The notes: generated by a model from the letters alone, not told the origin. A DNA stretch of 64,000 nucleotides from Buchnera aphidicola (Mindarus abietinus) (GCF_964059085.1 NZ_OZ060398.1:361171-425170), one strand, 5' to 3'; shown: positions 9,881-20,125, numbered from the stretch's first letter. A program made the numbers and translations.

Positions 9881-10549
9881 ATGAAATATCCTATTAATGA
9901 AATATACGAAACAATACAAGGGGAAGGGTTTTATACAGGACAACCTTCTATTTTTATTCGAATACAAGGTTGTCCCATTCATTGTAGTTGGTGTGATACT
10001 AAACATACATGGAAATTATTAAATCAAAATCAAGTTGATACTAAAGAAATAATTAATAAAAAAAAATCTTCAAAAAAATGGGCTTTTCTGAATATTTTCG
10101 AAATAATATATTTTATTAAAAAAAATAATTGGAAATCAAAACATATAGTTATAACTGGAGGAGAACCTTGTGTTTTCAATCTTATATATCTTACAAAGAA
10201 ACTAGAAAAAAAAGGTTATTCATGTCAAATTGAAACCAGCGGAACATATACTATATATTGCTCTAAAAAAACTTGGGTAACCGTATCTCCTAAAATAAAT
10301 ATATCTAAAAAAATAGTTAAAAGTGCTATTATTCGTGCTAATGAAATTAAATACGCAGTACTAAATAACACTGATATTTTAAAATTAAAAATACTTTTTA
10401 AAAGTATGAAAAAAAAAATAAAATCTAAGTTGATTTTTTTACAACCTATTGATCAAGATAAAAAAGCCACTGAATTATGCATTAAATTATGTTTAATAAA
10501 TAATTGGAGACTGTCTATACAAATACAAAAATACTTAGTTATTTCTTAA
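9881..10549 (+). CDS. queE: 7-carboxy-7-deazaguanine synthase
   Basis: QueE is a radical SAM enzyme that makes 7-carboxy-7-deazaguanine from 6-carboxytetrahydropterin in the queuosine tRNA pathway. The protein has 222 residues (E. coli 223). It begins YPINEIYETIQGEG and carries the 4Fe-4S motif CPIHCSWC near residue 31 (C-x3-C-x2-C), the VITGGEPC glycine-rich SAM segment near 90 and QIETSGT. The C-terminus NWRLSIQIQKYLVIS matches E. coli. The neighbouring convergent queD makes its substrate, so the queuosine branch is at least partly kept. Confidence 0.95.
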   Translation: MKYPINEIYETIQGEGFYTGQPSIFIRIQGCPIHCSWCDTKHTWKLLNQNQVDTKEIINKKKSSKKWAFLNIFEIIYFIKKNNWKSKHIVITGGEPCVFNLIYLTKKLEKKGYSCQIETSGTYTIYCSKKTWVTVSPKINISKKIVKSAIIRANEIKYAVLNNTDILKLKILFKSMKKKIKSKLIFLQPIDQDKKATELCIKLCLINNWRLSIQIQKYLVIS

Positions 10550-10558
10550 TCATTTTTT

Positions 10559-10918
10559 TTATTCTTTATAAATACATCCAGATGTAAATGTTTCATTAAT
10601 TTTAATAGAATACAGCTCATTCAATTTAGGTTTTAATTTTTTCCATATCCATCTTGATAAAATTTCTATTGTAGGATTTTCTAAACCTTTAATGACATTA
10701 AGATAAGAATGATTTAGTTTAACTTGAATAGGTTTAAATACATCATCTATTTGTTTAAAATCTAATATAAAACCTGTATCATTGTTAATTTCACCTTTTA
10801 TACTTATGCGAATTAAAAAAGAATGCCCGTGCAACTTATAGCATTTATGCTCTTTTGCAACATTTGGCAACTTATGGGCTGCTTCGAACGTATAGTCTTT
10901 AAATAAAATAATACTCAT
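10559..10918 (-). CDS. queD: 6-carboxy-5,6,7,8-tetrahydropterin synthase
   Basis: QueD converts dihydroneopterin triphosphate to 6-carboxytetrahydropterin for queuosine synthesis. The 119-residue protein (E. coli 121) has FTFEAAHKLP with a zinc-binding His, HKCYKLHGHSF with the catalytic Cys near residue 26 and two more zinc-binding His, NHSYLN, and GLENPTIEILSRWIW. All expected zinc ligands and the nucleophile are present. It faces queE tail to tail with 9 bases between the stop codons. Confidence 0.95.
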   Translation of the reverse strand: MSIILFKDYTFEAAHKLPNVAKEHKCYKLHGHSFLIRISIKGEINNDTGFILDFKQIDDVFKPIQVKLNHSYLNVIKGLENPTIEILSRWIWKKLKPKLNELYSIKINETFTSGCIYKE

Positions 10919-11345
10919 TATTTTTCTTCTCTTAAAAAATTTATATTTTAAAAAAGTATATTTTAATAAATTTAAAATTATTTCTAATTAAATTAATTTT
11001 TTTTATTTAAAAAATTTAATTTTTATATTTTAAAATTTTATTAATTAAAATAAATATTTTTTATATAAAAAATATTTTTTATTAAAAATAAAATCTAAAA
11101 AATATACGAATTAAAAAATAATTTAATTAAATTCTAAAATTTTTTTTAAAAATAAATACTCTATTTACTAATAATTTTTTTTATTTTTTTTAATTGAACT
11201 AAAAATTAATTTTTTTTAAAAAAAGTATTAAAAATAACGTTCAATTAATTATTTTTGTATTCTATATATTTTTTATATAAAAGAAATGTTTAATTAATAT
11301 TTTTTTAAAAAATTAAACATTCTACATATTAAAAAAATTATTTTT
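10919..11345. other. 427-base A+T-rich intergenic region between cysC and queD
   Basis: No open frame or RNA gene is supported here. It holds a perfect 26-base palindrome of A and T only (11052-11077), a 9-bp inverted repeat TAATTGAAC/GTTCAATTA (11191-11199 and 11239-11247), and the hairpin at 11285-11321 described separately. The queD promoter should lie near the left end on the minus strand, but no box stands out. Confidence 0.6.
11285..11321 (-). terminator. Probable terminator of the cys block
   Basis: AATGTTTAATT (11285-11295) and AATTAAACATT (11311-11321) form an 11-bp stem. On the minus strand the stem begins 24 bases beyond the cysC stop codon and is followed by TCTTTT. The position suits the end of the cysJIHGDNC unit. 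The stem is A+T-rich, so its strength is uncertain. Confidence 0.5.
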
Positions 11346-11945
11346 TTATTTCTTTAAAAAAATTTTATTTTTAATAATTTTAAATATTTTTTTTAATATA
11401 AATTTTAAAGAATCTTCTCCATTAATATAGATATCTGGACATGTTGGAGATTCATATATTGAATCAAATCCTGTAAAATTATCAATTTTTTTTAAAATAT
11501 TTTTTTTATATAATCCTTTAGGATCTCTAGATTTACAAATTTTTAAAGAAGTATCAACAAAAACTTCTACATAATTTTTTTTTCCAATAATATTTCGAAT
11601 TAAAATTCGATCCTTTCTATAAGGAGTAATAAGGGCACAAAGCACCACTATTCCTGCATCAATCATTAATTTAGATACTTCTGCAACTCTACGAACATTT
11701 TCTGTTCTATCTATAGAAGTAAAAGAAAGATCGCTGCATAAACCAAGTCGTATATTATCACCATCTAACAAATATGTTCTAACTCCTTTTTTGTATAAAA
11801 TATTTTCTAAATTTCCAGCAATTGTAGATTTTCCAGATCCTGATAATCCTGTAAACCATAAAACTATTGACTTATGTTTATTAGAAAATTCTCTTTTTTC
11901 TCTATTGATAATATGTTTATGAAAAATAATATTTTTTTGATTCAT
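11346..11945 (-). CDS. cysC: Adenylyl-sulfate kinase
   Basis: CysC phosphorylates adenylyl sulfate (APS) to PAPS, the third step of sulfate activation. The 199-residue protein (E. coli 201) has the P-loop FTGLSGSGKST at about 31-41, LLDGDNIRLGLCSDL near 60 and ARDPKGLYKK-like RDPKGLYKK near 140. The phosphoryl-accepting position, Ser109 of AFISPHR in E. coli, is Thr107 here (ALITPYR), a conservative change. It is the last gene of the minus-strand cys block, 26 bases after cysN, with a hairpin beyond. Confidence 0.96.
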   Translation of the reverse strand: MNQKNIIFHKHIINREKREFSNKHKSIVLWFTGLSGSGKSTIAGNLENILYKKGVRTYLLDGDNIRLGLCSDLSFTSIDRTENVRRVAEVSKLMIDAGIVVLCALITPYRKDRILIRNIIGKKNYVEVFVDTSLKICKSRDPKGLYKKNILKKIDNFTGFDSIYESPTCPDIYINGEDSLKFILKKIFKIIKNKIFLKK

Positions 11946-11971
11946 ATATTTTTATAATTTTTATAAAATAA

Positions 11972-13390
11972 CTAAGAAATATTTTTTATTCCCCAATGTG
12001 GAAAATGTTTAGATATTAATGAACGAAATTCGAGTTCAAAACTATTACTTGAAATATCTTTTAAAGATTTTTTTTCTTTTTGAAATTCTTTAAACATTCC
12101 ACCTGCAACAGTATTATTATGAAATAAATCTATAAAAATCATACTACCCATAACTTTATTTTTTTTAAAATTATCAAAAAAAATAGGTTCATCTAACATA
12201 ACTTCTATTAATCCTATTTCATTTAACATTAATTTATCAGATTTATTTTTTTTTAATGATTTTATATCTATTTTATAAATAATATTTTTTATGAATGCTC
12301 TTGTCTTTTTTGTAGCAGTCTTCACATTATATATATTTCCAGGAACAATTGGTTCTTTGGACATGGATATAATCTTAACAAAAATATTTTGGTTGGGCTT
12401 TGTTGCTAAACTTGAATCTACTAATAAATCTCCTCTACTAATATCAATTTTTTCTTCTAACAAAATAGTAACACATTGACCGGCGCTTGCTTTAATCAAA
12501 TTTTCATCATATGTTATTATCTTTTTAATAGTAGCAAAAATTTCAGAAGGTACAACTTTTATTTTTTGTCCTACCGACATTGAACCTGAAACTATTGTAC
12601 CAGAATATCCTCTAAAATTTGTGTTAGCTCTATTCACATACTGAATAGGAAATCTTAAGTTTTTTTCTTTATTATCTGTCTTAATTATTTTTGTTGTTTC
12701 TAATAAATTTAATAAAGAAGGTCCTTCGTACCATTTAATTAAAGCTTTGTTGTCAACTATATTTACTCCTAATAATGCTGATATTGGAACAAAAAATACA
12801 GTTAACTTTATCGAAAATTTTTCTAAAAAAAATAAAAAATCTTTTTTTATTTCATCAAAAACATTTTTTTTATAATTTACTAAATCCATTTTATTTATTG
12901 AAATAATTAAATATTTTATTCCAAAAATAAAACTAATAAAAACATGTCTATAAGTTTGTTCTGAAAGACCTATTTGAGCATCTACAAGAATAATTGATAG
13001 ATCGCATTTAGAAGCACCTGTTGCCATATTACATGTATATTCTTCATGCCCAGGTGTATCAGCCATAATAAATTTTCTTTTCTTTGTAGAAAAATATCTA
13101 TAAGCTACATCAATCGTAATTCCTTGTTCTCTTTCAGATTGTAATCCGTCAACTAATAATGCAAAATCCAAATTATTTCCTTGAGTTCCATGTTTTTTGC
13201 TATCTTTAAATAAAAGTTCTAATTGATCATCATAAATCTGATTAGTATCATATAATAATCGACCAATTAAAGTACTTTTACCATCATCTACGCTACCGCA
13301 TGTCAAAAATCGGAAAACATCCTTATTCTTATTATTAAAAAACCATTTCTGCTGTGTAGAAAGACTGTCAATACTTATTTCTTTTTTCAT
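11972..13390 (-). CDS. cysN: Sulfate adenylyltransferase subunit 1 (GTPase)
   Basis: CysN is the GTPase subunit of ATP sulfurylase; GTP hydrolysis drives formation of APS by CysD. The 472-residue protein (E. coli 475) is an EF-Tu-like GTPase. G1 is GSVDDGKSTLIGR near residue 32, followed by REQGITIDVAYRYF, G3 DTPGHEEY near 111 and G4 NKMD near 166. The beta-barrel domains follow, with NTNFRGYSGT and HFPHWG at the C-terminus. The gene begins 12 bases after cysD, consistent with coupled translation of the two subunits. Confidence 0.97.
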   Translation of the reverse strand: MKKEISIDSLSTQQKWFFNNKNKDVFRFLTCGSVDDGKSTLIGRLLYDTNQIYDDQLELLFKDSKKHGTQGNNLDFALLVDGLQSEREQGITIDVAYRYFSTKKRKFIMADTPGHEEYTCNMATGASKCDLSIILVDAQIGLSEQTYRHVFISFIFGIKYLIISINKMDLVNYKKNVFDEIKKDFLFFLEKFSIKLTVFFVPISALLGVNIVDNKALIKWYEGPSLLNLLETTKIIKTDNKEKNLRFPIQYVNRANTNFRGYSGTIVSGSMSVGQKIKVVPSEIFATIKKIITYDENLIKASAGQCVTILLEEKIDISRGDLLVDSSLATKPNQNIFVKIISMSKEPIVPGNIYNVKTATKKTRAFIKNIIYKIDIKSLKKNKSDKLMLNEIGLIEVMLDEPIFFDNFKKNKVMGSMIFIDLFHNNTVAGGMFKEFQKEKKSLKDISSNSFELEFRSLISKHFPHWGIKNIS

Positions 13391-13402
13391 TTTATTACCT
13401 AA

Positions 13403-14311
13403 CTAAAAATAACCTTGTCGTTTTTTTAATTCCATAGAACTTGAACGATCGTGATCTATTAATCTTCCAGTTCTTTCGCTAGTTTTAACTACTATCATTT
13501 CTTTAATGATATCAAAAACATTTTTTGCATTAGATTTAATAGCAGATGTAAAAGGCCAACATCCTAATGTCCTAAATCTAACATTTTTAAATTCTATTTT
13601 TTCATTAGATTGAATCTTTATTCGATCATCTTCAACCATAAGTAACTTTCCATTTCTATTTAAAATAGGTCTTTTTTGGGAAAAATATAATGGAACAACT
13701 TTTATATCTTCTAGGAAAATATATTCCCAAACGTCTAGTTCTGTCCAATTAGATAAAGGAAATATTCTCATACTTTCTAATATGTTGATTTGTCCGTTAT
13801 AAATGTTCCATAATTCAGGTCTTTGTTTTTTTGGATCCCACTGATGTAATTTATCTCTAAAGGAATAAACTCTTTCTTTCGATCTGGATCTTTCTTCATC
13901 TCTTCTAGCACCCCCAAAAGCAGCATCTATATTATACTTCTTTATAGCTTTTTTTAATGCTTCTGTTTTCATAATATTAGTAAATTTATCACTTCCATGA
14001 ATAAAAGGATTAATTTTTAATTTAACTCCTTCTAAATTAGTATAAGTAATCAAATCTACATTTGTTTCTTTGATGACTTGATCTCTAAATTGATACATTT
14101 CTTTAAATTTCCATCCAGTATCTACATGCAATAATGGAAAAGGAATTTTTCCTGGATAAAAAGCTTTTTTTGCTAAATGTAACATAACAGAAGAGTCTTT
14201 ACCTATCGAATACAACATTACAGGATTTTCAAACTCCGAAAATGCTTCTCGAATAATAAAGATGCTTTCAGCTTCTAATTGAGATAAATAAGAAAATAGA
14301 TTTTTTTTCAT
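13403..14311 (-). CDS. cysD: Sulfate adenylyltransferase subunit 2
   Basis: CysD is the catalytic subunit of ATP sulfurylase and makes adenylyl sulfate from ATP and sulfate. It has 302 residues, the same as E. coli. The PP-loop motif [14 protein letters not shown] is near residue 34, with [27 protein letters not shown] near 133 and the C-terminal [16 protein letters not shown]. The sequence is very well conserved. It lies between cysG and cysN in the block and acts with CysN. Confidence 0.97.
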   Translation of the reverse strand: MKKNLFSYLSQLEAESIFIIREAFSEFENPVMLYSIGKDSSVMLHLAKKAFYPGKIPFPLLHVDTGWKFKEMYQFRDQVIKETNVDLITYTNLEGVKLKINPFIHGSDKFTNIMKTEALKKAIKKYNIDAAFGGARRDEERSRSKERVYSFRDKLHQWDPKKQRPELWNIYNGQINILESMRIFPLSNWTELDVWEYIFLEDIKVVPLYFSQKRPILNRNGKLLMVEDDRIKIQSNEKIEFKNVRFRTLGCWPFTSAIKSNAKNVFDIIKEMIVVKTSERTGRLIDHDRSSSMELKKRQGYF

Positions 14312-14349
14312 TTTTTCCCCAAAATTAAATAAGTTTAAAATCTATCAAT

Positions 14350-15734
14350 TTAATTACTATTTTTTTTAAACCAAGACAATTCTTTTGATAAAGAAACTAC
14401 TTTTCCAAGAATTAATAATGTTGGTCGTTTCATTAAACACGATAACTTTTTAAGATTTTTAAAAGTATCAATAATAGTATTCTGTTCTGATGTAGTTCCT
14501 TTTTCAATTAAAGCCATAGGCATATCTAAAGGATAGTTATTAAATTTTAATTTATCAAAAATATAAGTAGACTGTAATCTAGCCATATAAATAACTAAAG
14601 TATAATTTTTACATTTTGATATAAAAGACCAATCTTGACTATTTTTTTCTTTTTCTTTGTTAGATCCAGTAATAAATATTATTCCACTTGAATAATTTCG
14701 ATGTGTTAATGGAATTCCTGCATATGCAGAAACACCAGTTGCTGCTGTAATACCAGGTACAACTTGAAAATTGATTCCAAATTTTTTAGCTATTTCTAAT
14801 TCTTCCCCACCCCTACCAAAAATAAAAGAATCCCCTCCTTTTAACCGAACAACTTTGTTTCCGTTTCGAGCCATATTAATTAACATTGAATTAATATTTT
14901 TTTGACTAACACATAATTTATTAGCTTTTTTCCCTACATAAATTTTCTTAGCATCTTTACGAACTAATGATAAAATATCCGAACTAACTAAACTATCATA
15001 TAAAATTACATCAGCTTGTTGTATAACTTGCAAACCTCTTAAAGTTAATAAACCGCTATCTCCTGGACCTGCTCCTACCAAAAAAATTTCCCCTTTGAAA
15101 GATTTTTTTTGTTTTATTTCAGTATTCAATGTTTTAATAGCTTTTTTTAAATTTCCATTTAAAACATGACTAACAAATATTCCATTAAAAACTTTCTCCC
15201 AAAAGTAACGACGATGAGTATTTTTTTTAAATTTTAATTTAACATGACTTCTCCACCTTTCTGCTAACAAAGCAGAATTTCCCAAGTTCATTGGAAGAAT
15301 AGATTCTATTCGTTCCTTAATCATTCTAGTTAAAACTGGTGCGGTTCCACCAGAAGAAACTGCTACAGTTATAGGAAATCGATCTACTATAGAAGGAAAA
15401 ATAAAAGAACATTTTGAACGATCATCGATAACATTAATTAGTATCCTTTTTCGTTTTGCTTCTTGATAAATTAAAGAATTTAATATACTGTCATTTGTTG
15501 CAACAATAATTAAAAACACTTTATTTAGCTGATTTAAAAAAAATTCCGTATCTATCCAATTAATTTTTTTTTTTTATATACTTCGATTAAATCAGAAGAA
15601 ATATTTCTAGATACAACCATTATATTCGAAGTCATATTAAGTAAAAAAAAAATTTTTCTAACAGCAATTTTCCCTGCTCCTATGAATAATACTTTTTTAT
15701 TTTTTAAATTAATAAAACAAGGGAAGTAGTTCAC
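14350..15734 (-). CDS. cysG: Siroheme synthase, frameshifted in a poly(A) tract
   Basis: CysG turns uroporphyrinogen III into siroheme, the cofactor of sulfite reductase CysI. The dehydrogenase/chelatase half begins with NYFPCFINLKNKKVLFIGAG and continues through SSDLIEVYKKKK, where an A12 run (15564-15575 on the minus strand) breaks the frame. The other frame resumes as INWIDTEFFLNQLNKVFLII and runs through VAVSSGGTAPV and the methyltransferase half (VGAGPGDSGLLTLRG, RLKGGDSFIFGRGGEE). One extra A gives 461 residues against 457 in E. coli. The start chosen is GTG at 15734, 4 bases after GAGGA; TTG at 15755 is the alternative. If slippage fails, only the methyltransferase half could be made, from GTG at 15519. 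Homopolymer error is the alternative explanation. Confidence 0.87.
15564..15575 (-). repeat. A12 slippery tract in cysG
   Basis: Twelve T residues on the plus strand are an A12 run on the coding strand. Upstream codons end in stop four codons past the run as written. A13 or A10 joins the N-terminal Rossmann segment to the rest of CysG without gap or overlap relative to the E. coli alignment. Confidence 0.85.
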
Positions 15735-15834
15735 ATGTTCCTCAAAAAAATACAAGTAAATATTTCATTTTTTATTAATTAATAAAACTAAATGTTTTAT
15801 ATTTTAAAAAAAATAAATTTTCAAAATAATTAAA

Positions 15835-16572
15835 TTATTTTATATAATGCAAACCGCATTCTCTTTTTAAACCAAAAAACCTAGTTTTTTCTTTTGACAT
15901 TCCTTTAACATATTTACTTGTTGTATGTGTATCTCCAACAGAGATGTATCCTTTCTTTAATAAAGGATGAAGCGGTAAGTTATTATTTTTAATATAATTA
16001 AAAACTTTTTTATCAGACCAATCTAAAATTGGAAAAAATTTAAAAAATTTTTTCTTTATTTCTAAATAATTTAAATTAATTCTACTATTTGCTTGATCTC
16101 TTCGCAACCCTGCTATCCATGTTCTTGCTGAAAGATCTTTTAAAGCATATTTCATAGGTTTTATTTTATTAATATAATTGTATTTTTCAATTCCTTTTAT
16201 TCCTTTCTCCCATAGTTTTCCATAACGGGCTTCTTGCCAAGCTGCAGAAACTTTAGAACTATATACTTTTATATTTAAATTAAATTTTTTTGTTAATAAA
16301 TCGATAAAATTATAAGTTTCAATAAAAAGATATCCTGTATCTATTACAATAATAGGAATATCTGACTTCTGTTTAATAATAAGATGTAGTAAAACTACTG
16401 ATTGTAGACCAAAACTGGATGAAACTACAAATTCATGAGACAAATTATTCAATGCCCATGTAATTCTTTTTTCGGTAGATAGCTTATTAATAAACAAATT
16501 ATTCTTTTCCAAAAATTCAGATCTTTGATCTAATTTCCAATATTGAATTTCTGAAAAATCTATAATTGACAT
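15835..16572 (-). CDS. cysH: PAPS reductase
   Basis: CysH reduces PAPS to sulfite using thioredoxin or glutaredoxin. The 245-residue protein (E. coli 244) has [15 protein letters not shown] near residue 47, [43 protein letters not shown] near 150 and GDTHTT. At the C-terminus it has KRECGLH with the catalytic cysteine. The ATG at 16572 fits the E. coli start; an in-frame ATG at 16602 would add 10 residues and overlap the cysI end by 13 bases. It lies between cysI and cysG, so reductase, sulfite reductase and siroheme synthase genes are together. Confidence 0.95.
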   Translation of the reverse strand: MSIIDFSEIQYWKLDQRSEFLEKNNLFINKLSTEKRITWALNNLSHEFVVSSSFGLQSVVLLHLIIKQKSDIPIIVIDTGYLFIETYNFIDLLTKKFNLNIKVYSSKVSAAWQEARYGKLWEKGIKGIEKYNYINKIKPMKYALKDLSARTWIAGLRRDQANSRINLNYLEIKKKFFKFFPILDWSDKKVFNYIKNNNLPLHPLLKKGYISVGDTHTTSKYVKGMSKEKTRFFGLKRECGLHYIK

Positions 16573-16589
16573 AATTAGAAATTTTCCTT

Positions 16590-18302
16590 TTATTTTTTCC
16601 AAAAATTATTTGGGAAATTTGAAACGGACTCAATTATTTTAACACGAACTATAAAATCCCCAAAACATTCTTTAGAAAATTTTTCTAAAGACCATCTTTT
16701 AATCATTGGTCTAATAATTTCTATTATTTTAGAAAGACTATAATTTTCTCCATATAACCTAGGAATTCTAGTACCTGTTTTATTACCTCCCATGTATAAA
16801 TTATATTTATTTAATGATTTTCCTATTAAACCTATTTCTGATAATAAAGATCTAGCACAACCGTTTGGACATCCTGTAATTCTTAAAATAATGCTTTCGT
16901 CCATCAAATTATATTTTTCCATAATTTTATCTATTTCTTTAACAAAAGGTGTTAAAATACGTTCTGCTTCTGCCATAGCTAAAGGACAAGTAGGGAAAGA
17001 AACACAAGCCATTGAAGTTTTTTGTAACTCCGTAACATTATCTATCACCATATGTCTGGAAATAATTTTTTCTATATCTTCTTTTTTATCTATCGATATA
17101 TTATATATAATTATATTTTGATTAGCAGTAATTCGAAAATCTCCATCATGTATAAGAGCAATTTTATACAAACCAGATTTAATCTTTCTATAGTCTTCAA
17201 TTAAACGTCCATTTTCAATGTATAAAGTAAAACTCCATTTTCCATTAATTCCTTTACTCCATCCAAATTTATCGCCTCTATTATTAAATACATAAGGATA
17301 AATGGTTTGAAATTTAGTTTCAGATCTTAACTCTACTTCATTTATAAATTTAGTCTTTCCAAATTTTTTTAATGTATAACGAGTTTTAGCATTTTTTCGA
17401 TCATATCGATTACCCCAATCTCGTTGAACTGTGACTATAGCTTCAAGAACTTTTAATATATTAGGTAAATCAATAAATCCGAATTCTGTAGCTAAAGATG
17501 GCCAAGTAAGAGTATTATTATGCTCGATAGATAATCCACCTCCAACAAGTACGTTAAAACCAATTAATTTTTCTTCTTTTGAAATAGCTATAAGTGCTAT
17601 ATCATTAGCATGTACATCAACATCATTATTTGGTGGAATGGCAATAGCTATCTTAAATTTTCTAGGAAGGTAAGTTTTTCCTAAAATAGGTTCTTTTTCA
17701 TTTAATACTATCTTTTTTTTATCTAACCAAATTTCAGCATAAGCATTTGTTTTAGGTAAAAAATATTCAGAAATTTTTCTTGCCCATTCATAAGTAGATT
17801 TATGTAATTTAGAAGCCATTAGATCAGAAGAACATATAACGTTTCTATTAACATCATTGGCGGTTGCAAATGAATCTAATCCTATTTTTTCTAACATTTG
17901 ATGCACTTTTTTTAAATTTTTTTTAAAAATTCCATGAAATTGAAATGTTTGACGATTTGTTAGCCTTATAGTTTTATATAAAGTATTTTTATTAGAAAAT
18001 CGATCTATTTCTAACCATTGATTTGGTTTAACTATTCCTCCAGGTATCCTGCAACGTAACATCATAGCATGTCGAGGTTCTAATTTTTGCTCTATTCTTT
18101 CTTTTCGCAAATCCCTATCATCTTGCTGATACATTCCATGAAATCGAATTAATGAATAATTATCTCCGGTAAAACCATTTGTCAAAGTGTTTTCAAGATC
18201 TTTTTTAATAGTTCCACGTAAATAATTACTATTATATTTTATTATTTCTGCTTCACTAAATGAATCTTTTACTAAATTAACTTTATCTTTTGTATTCTTC
18301 AT
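16590..18302 (-). CDS. cysI: Sulfite reductase hemoprotein (beta subunit)
   Basis: CysI reduces sulfite to sulfide with six electrons delivered by CysJ, using a coupled siroheme and 4Fe-4S cluster. It has 570 residues, as in E. coli. [14 protein letters not shown] near residue 54 and [10 protein letters not shown] are conserved. The cluster cysteines are in [18 protein letters not shown] near residue 428 and [12 protein letters not shown] near 475. Its start codon overlaps the cysJ stop codon by one base (TAATG), typical of translational coupling. Siroheme supply depends on the frameshifted cysG two genes downstream. Confidence 0.97.
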   Translation of the reverse strand: MKNTKDKVNLVKDSFSEAEIIKYNSNYLRGTIKKDLENTLTNGFTGDNYSLIRFHGMYQQDDRDLRKERIEQKLEPRHAMMLRCRIPGGIVKPNQWLEIDRFSNKNTLYKTIRLTNRQTFQFHGIFKKNLKKVHQMLEKIGLDSFATANDVNRNVICSSDLMASKLHKSTYEWARKISEYFLPKTNAYAEIWLDKKKIVLNEKEPILGKTYLPRKFKIAIAIPPNNDVDVHANDIALIAISKEEKLIGFNVLVGGGLSIEHNNTLTWPSLATEFGFIDLPNILKVLEAIVTVQRDWGNRYDRKNAKTRYTLKKFGKTKFINEVELRSETKFQTIYPYVFNNRGDKFGWSKGINGKWSFTLYIENGRLIEDYRKIKSGLYKIALIHDGDFRITANQNIIIYNISIDKKEDIEKIISRHMVIDNVTELQKTSMACVSFPTCPLAMAEAERILTPFVKEIDKIMEKYNLMDESIILRITGCPNGCARSLLSEIGLIGKSLNKYNLYMGGNKTGTRIPRLYGENYSLSKIIEIIRPMIKRWSLEKFSKECFGDFIVRVKIIESVSNFPNNFWKK

Positions 18303-20125
18303 TAGTATACATCTCGTTGATATCGACTTTTTTTTCGTAAATTAAATAAAAATTTTTCTGATGATTTTTTATTCATATTTCCATATTTTTCAAAAACTAA
18401 TAACAATGCTTCCTCGACTTCCTTAGCCATATTAAGAGCATCTCCACAAACATATATATATGCCCCTGATTCAATCCATTTCCAAATTAATAAACCATTT
18501 TCAAGTATTTTATGCTGTACATATATTTTTTCTTTTTGATCTCTAGACCAAGCTAAACTAACTTTAGTTAATAATTTATTTTTAAAATATTGCTGCCATT
18601 CTGTTTGATATAAAAAATCTTCTGTAAAATATTGATTTCCAAAAAATAACCAATTTTTTCCTTTAGATTTAGTATTTTCTCTTTCTTGCATAAATGCTCT
18701 AAACGGAGCAATTCCAGTCCCTGCTGATATCATAATAATAGAAGAATCTTTATTATTAGGTAAACGAAAATTTTTATTTTCTTGAATAAAAATTGAAACT
18801 TTTTGTTCTTCTTTTAATTCGTTAATTAAATAATTAGATGCTCCTCCTGTATATATTCGATTCTCAATTTGATATTTTAACAATCCAACCGTAATGTGAA
18901 CTTCATCATCTGTTTCCTTTTGAGAAGAAGATATAGAATATAATCTGGGTGTTAATGGCCTTAAAAAAGAAATTAATTGATCAGCTGTTATTTTAGTAGG
19001 ATTTTGATAAATCATTTCTAACAAAGAAATATTTTGAACATATTTTCTTATTTTTAAACTATCTGAAATAATATTCTGTAATAAATTCGATTTTGCAAAA
19101 TAATTATATGATTCTACAATTTTTTTTGTATTAACAGTAATTTCAAATTTTTTACGAAGCAAATTAAAAATAGTTTCTTTTTTACTTTTAAATAAAACTT
19201 TTTCGATCGAATGTATCTTTAATTTTTTCAATAAATTTTTAATTGATTCAGCATCATTTTTATACCAAATTCCTAAGACATCTCCAGGTTTATAAGTTAT
19301 TTTTGAATCTTGTAAATCTATTTCAATATGATTAACTATCTTATTGGAATTTCTTCCTGTAATTCTTTTATTTGATAAAATAGTTGCTAAAAATGGATTT
19401 TCTTTATTAAAAATTTTTATGTTTTTTTTATTATTATATTTTTGATAATTTTGTTTTTCTTTATTATTTTTAAACTGTGAAAAAAAATTTTTCTTAATAA
19501 TAACTGATAGTTTTTCACTCCATTCTTTTATTAATTGCTTGTACTCAATATCTGCATCAACTCGATCTAATAACTTTTTTCCTCCTAATTTTAAAATTCG
19601 ATTATCAAAATCTTTTCCAGCTTTACAAAAATGATCGTAAGAACTATCCCCTAATCCGAAAACCGAATAATTTACGGATTTCATCTGAATAGATTTTTTT
19701 GAAAATAAAAATTTATGTAAGAATATCGCCTCTTCTGGAGGTTCTCCCTCACCATGGGTGGAAATAATTAATATCAGTATTTTTTCTTTACTTATATTTT
19801 TTATCTTGTAATCACAGACATTAATTAATATTGAAGGTAATTGATAAGAATCAAAAACTTCTTTAACAACTTTAGAAGCAATTCTAGCATTACCTGTTTG
19901 AGAAGCACATAAAATAGTAATCCGATATGCTTTTTCTCTTTCAGTATTATTTAAATCTAAGTTTAGATACGAACTTTTGTTTTTAGAAAATTTTGATTTT
20001 CCCCAAAAATAACCAGAAAGCCACATTTTTTTTTCTTCAGATAAATTTTTAGTTAAAGTATCTAAAATTTTTCTTTCTGATTCATCTAACGGATGAAAAA
20101 GATTTAAACTATCTTGAGTTTCCAT
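18302..20125 (-). CDS. cysJ: Sulfite reductase flavoprotein (alpha subunit)
   Basis: CysJ passes electrons from NADPH through FAD and FMN to CysI. The 607-residue protein (E. coli 599) begins with a flavodoxin-like FMN domain (CASQTGNARIASKV near residue 71, STHGEGEPPEEA near 120). It continues with an FAD domain (RLYSISSSQ near 393) and an NADP-binding domain (MISAGTGIAPFRAFMQER near 460, YVCGDALNMAKEVEEALL near 565). It ends RYQRDVY. A lysine/asparagine-rich linker separates the FMN and FAD domains. It is the first gene of the cys block; no clear promoter box is visible in the 121 bases before it. Confidence 0.97.
   Translation of the reverse strand: METQDSLNLFHPLDESERKILDTLTKNLSEEKKMWLSGYFWGKSKFSKNKSSYLNLDLNNTEREKAYRITILCASQTGNARIASKVVKEVFDSYQLPSILINVCDYKIKNISKEKILILIISTHGEGEPPEEAIFLHKFLFSKKSIQMKSVNYSVFGLGDSSYDHFCKAGKDFDNRILKLGGKKLLDRVDADIEYKQLIKEWSEKLSVIIKKNFFSQFKNNKEKQNYQKYNNKKNIKIFNKENPFLATILSNKRITGRNSNKIVNHIEIDLQDSKITYKPGDVLGIWYKNDAESIKNLLKKLKIHSIEKVLFKSKKETIFNLLRKKFEITVNTKKIVESYNYFAKSNLLQNIISDSLKIRKYVQNISLLEMIYQNPTKITADQLISFLRPLTPRLYSISSSQKETDDEVHITVGLLKYQIENRIYTGGASNYLINELKEEQKVSIFIQENKNFRLPNNKDSSIIMISAGTGIAPFRAFMQERENTKSKGKNWLFFGNQYFTEDFLYQTEWQQYFKNKLLTKVSLAWSRDQKEKIYVQHKILENGLLIWKWIESGAYIYVCGDALNMAKEVEEALLLVFEKYGNMNKKSSEKFLFNLRKKSRYQRDVY

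Noticed and set aside
11052-11077. 26-base palindrome as an operator or origin element
   Set aside because: It is made only of A and T in a region of the same composition, where such palindromes arise by chance; no flanking sites support a role.
12291-12479. Plus-strand reading frame inside cysN, and similar antisense frames in mutS, cysI, polA, typA, recD, lysS and dxs
   Set aside because: These are complements of well-conserved coding regions, with no ribosome-binding site or family resemblance.
14350-15519. A stand-alone methyltransferase gene starting at GTG 15519
   Set aside because: The frame continues upstream with CysG homology (INWIDTEFFLNQLNKV) to the A12 run, so this is the rest of cysG and not a separate gene.
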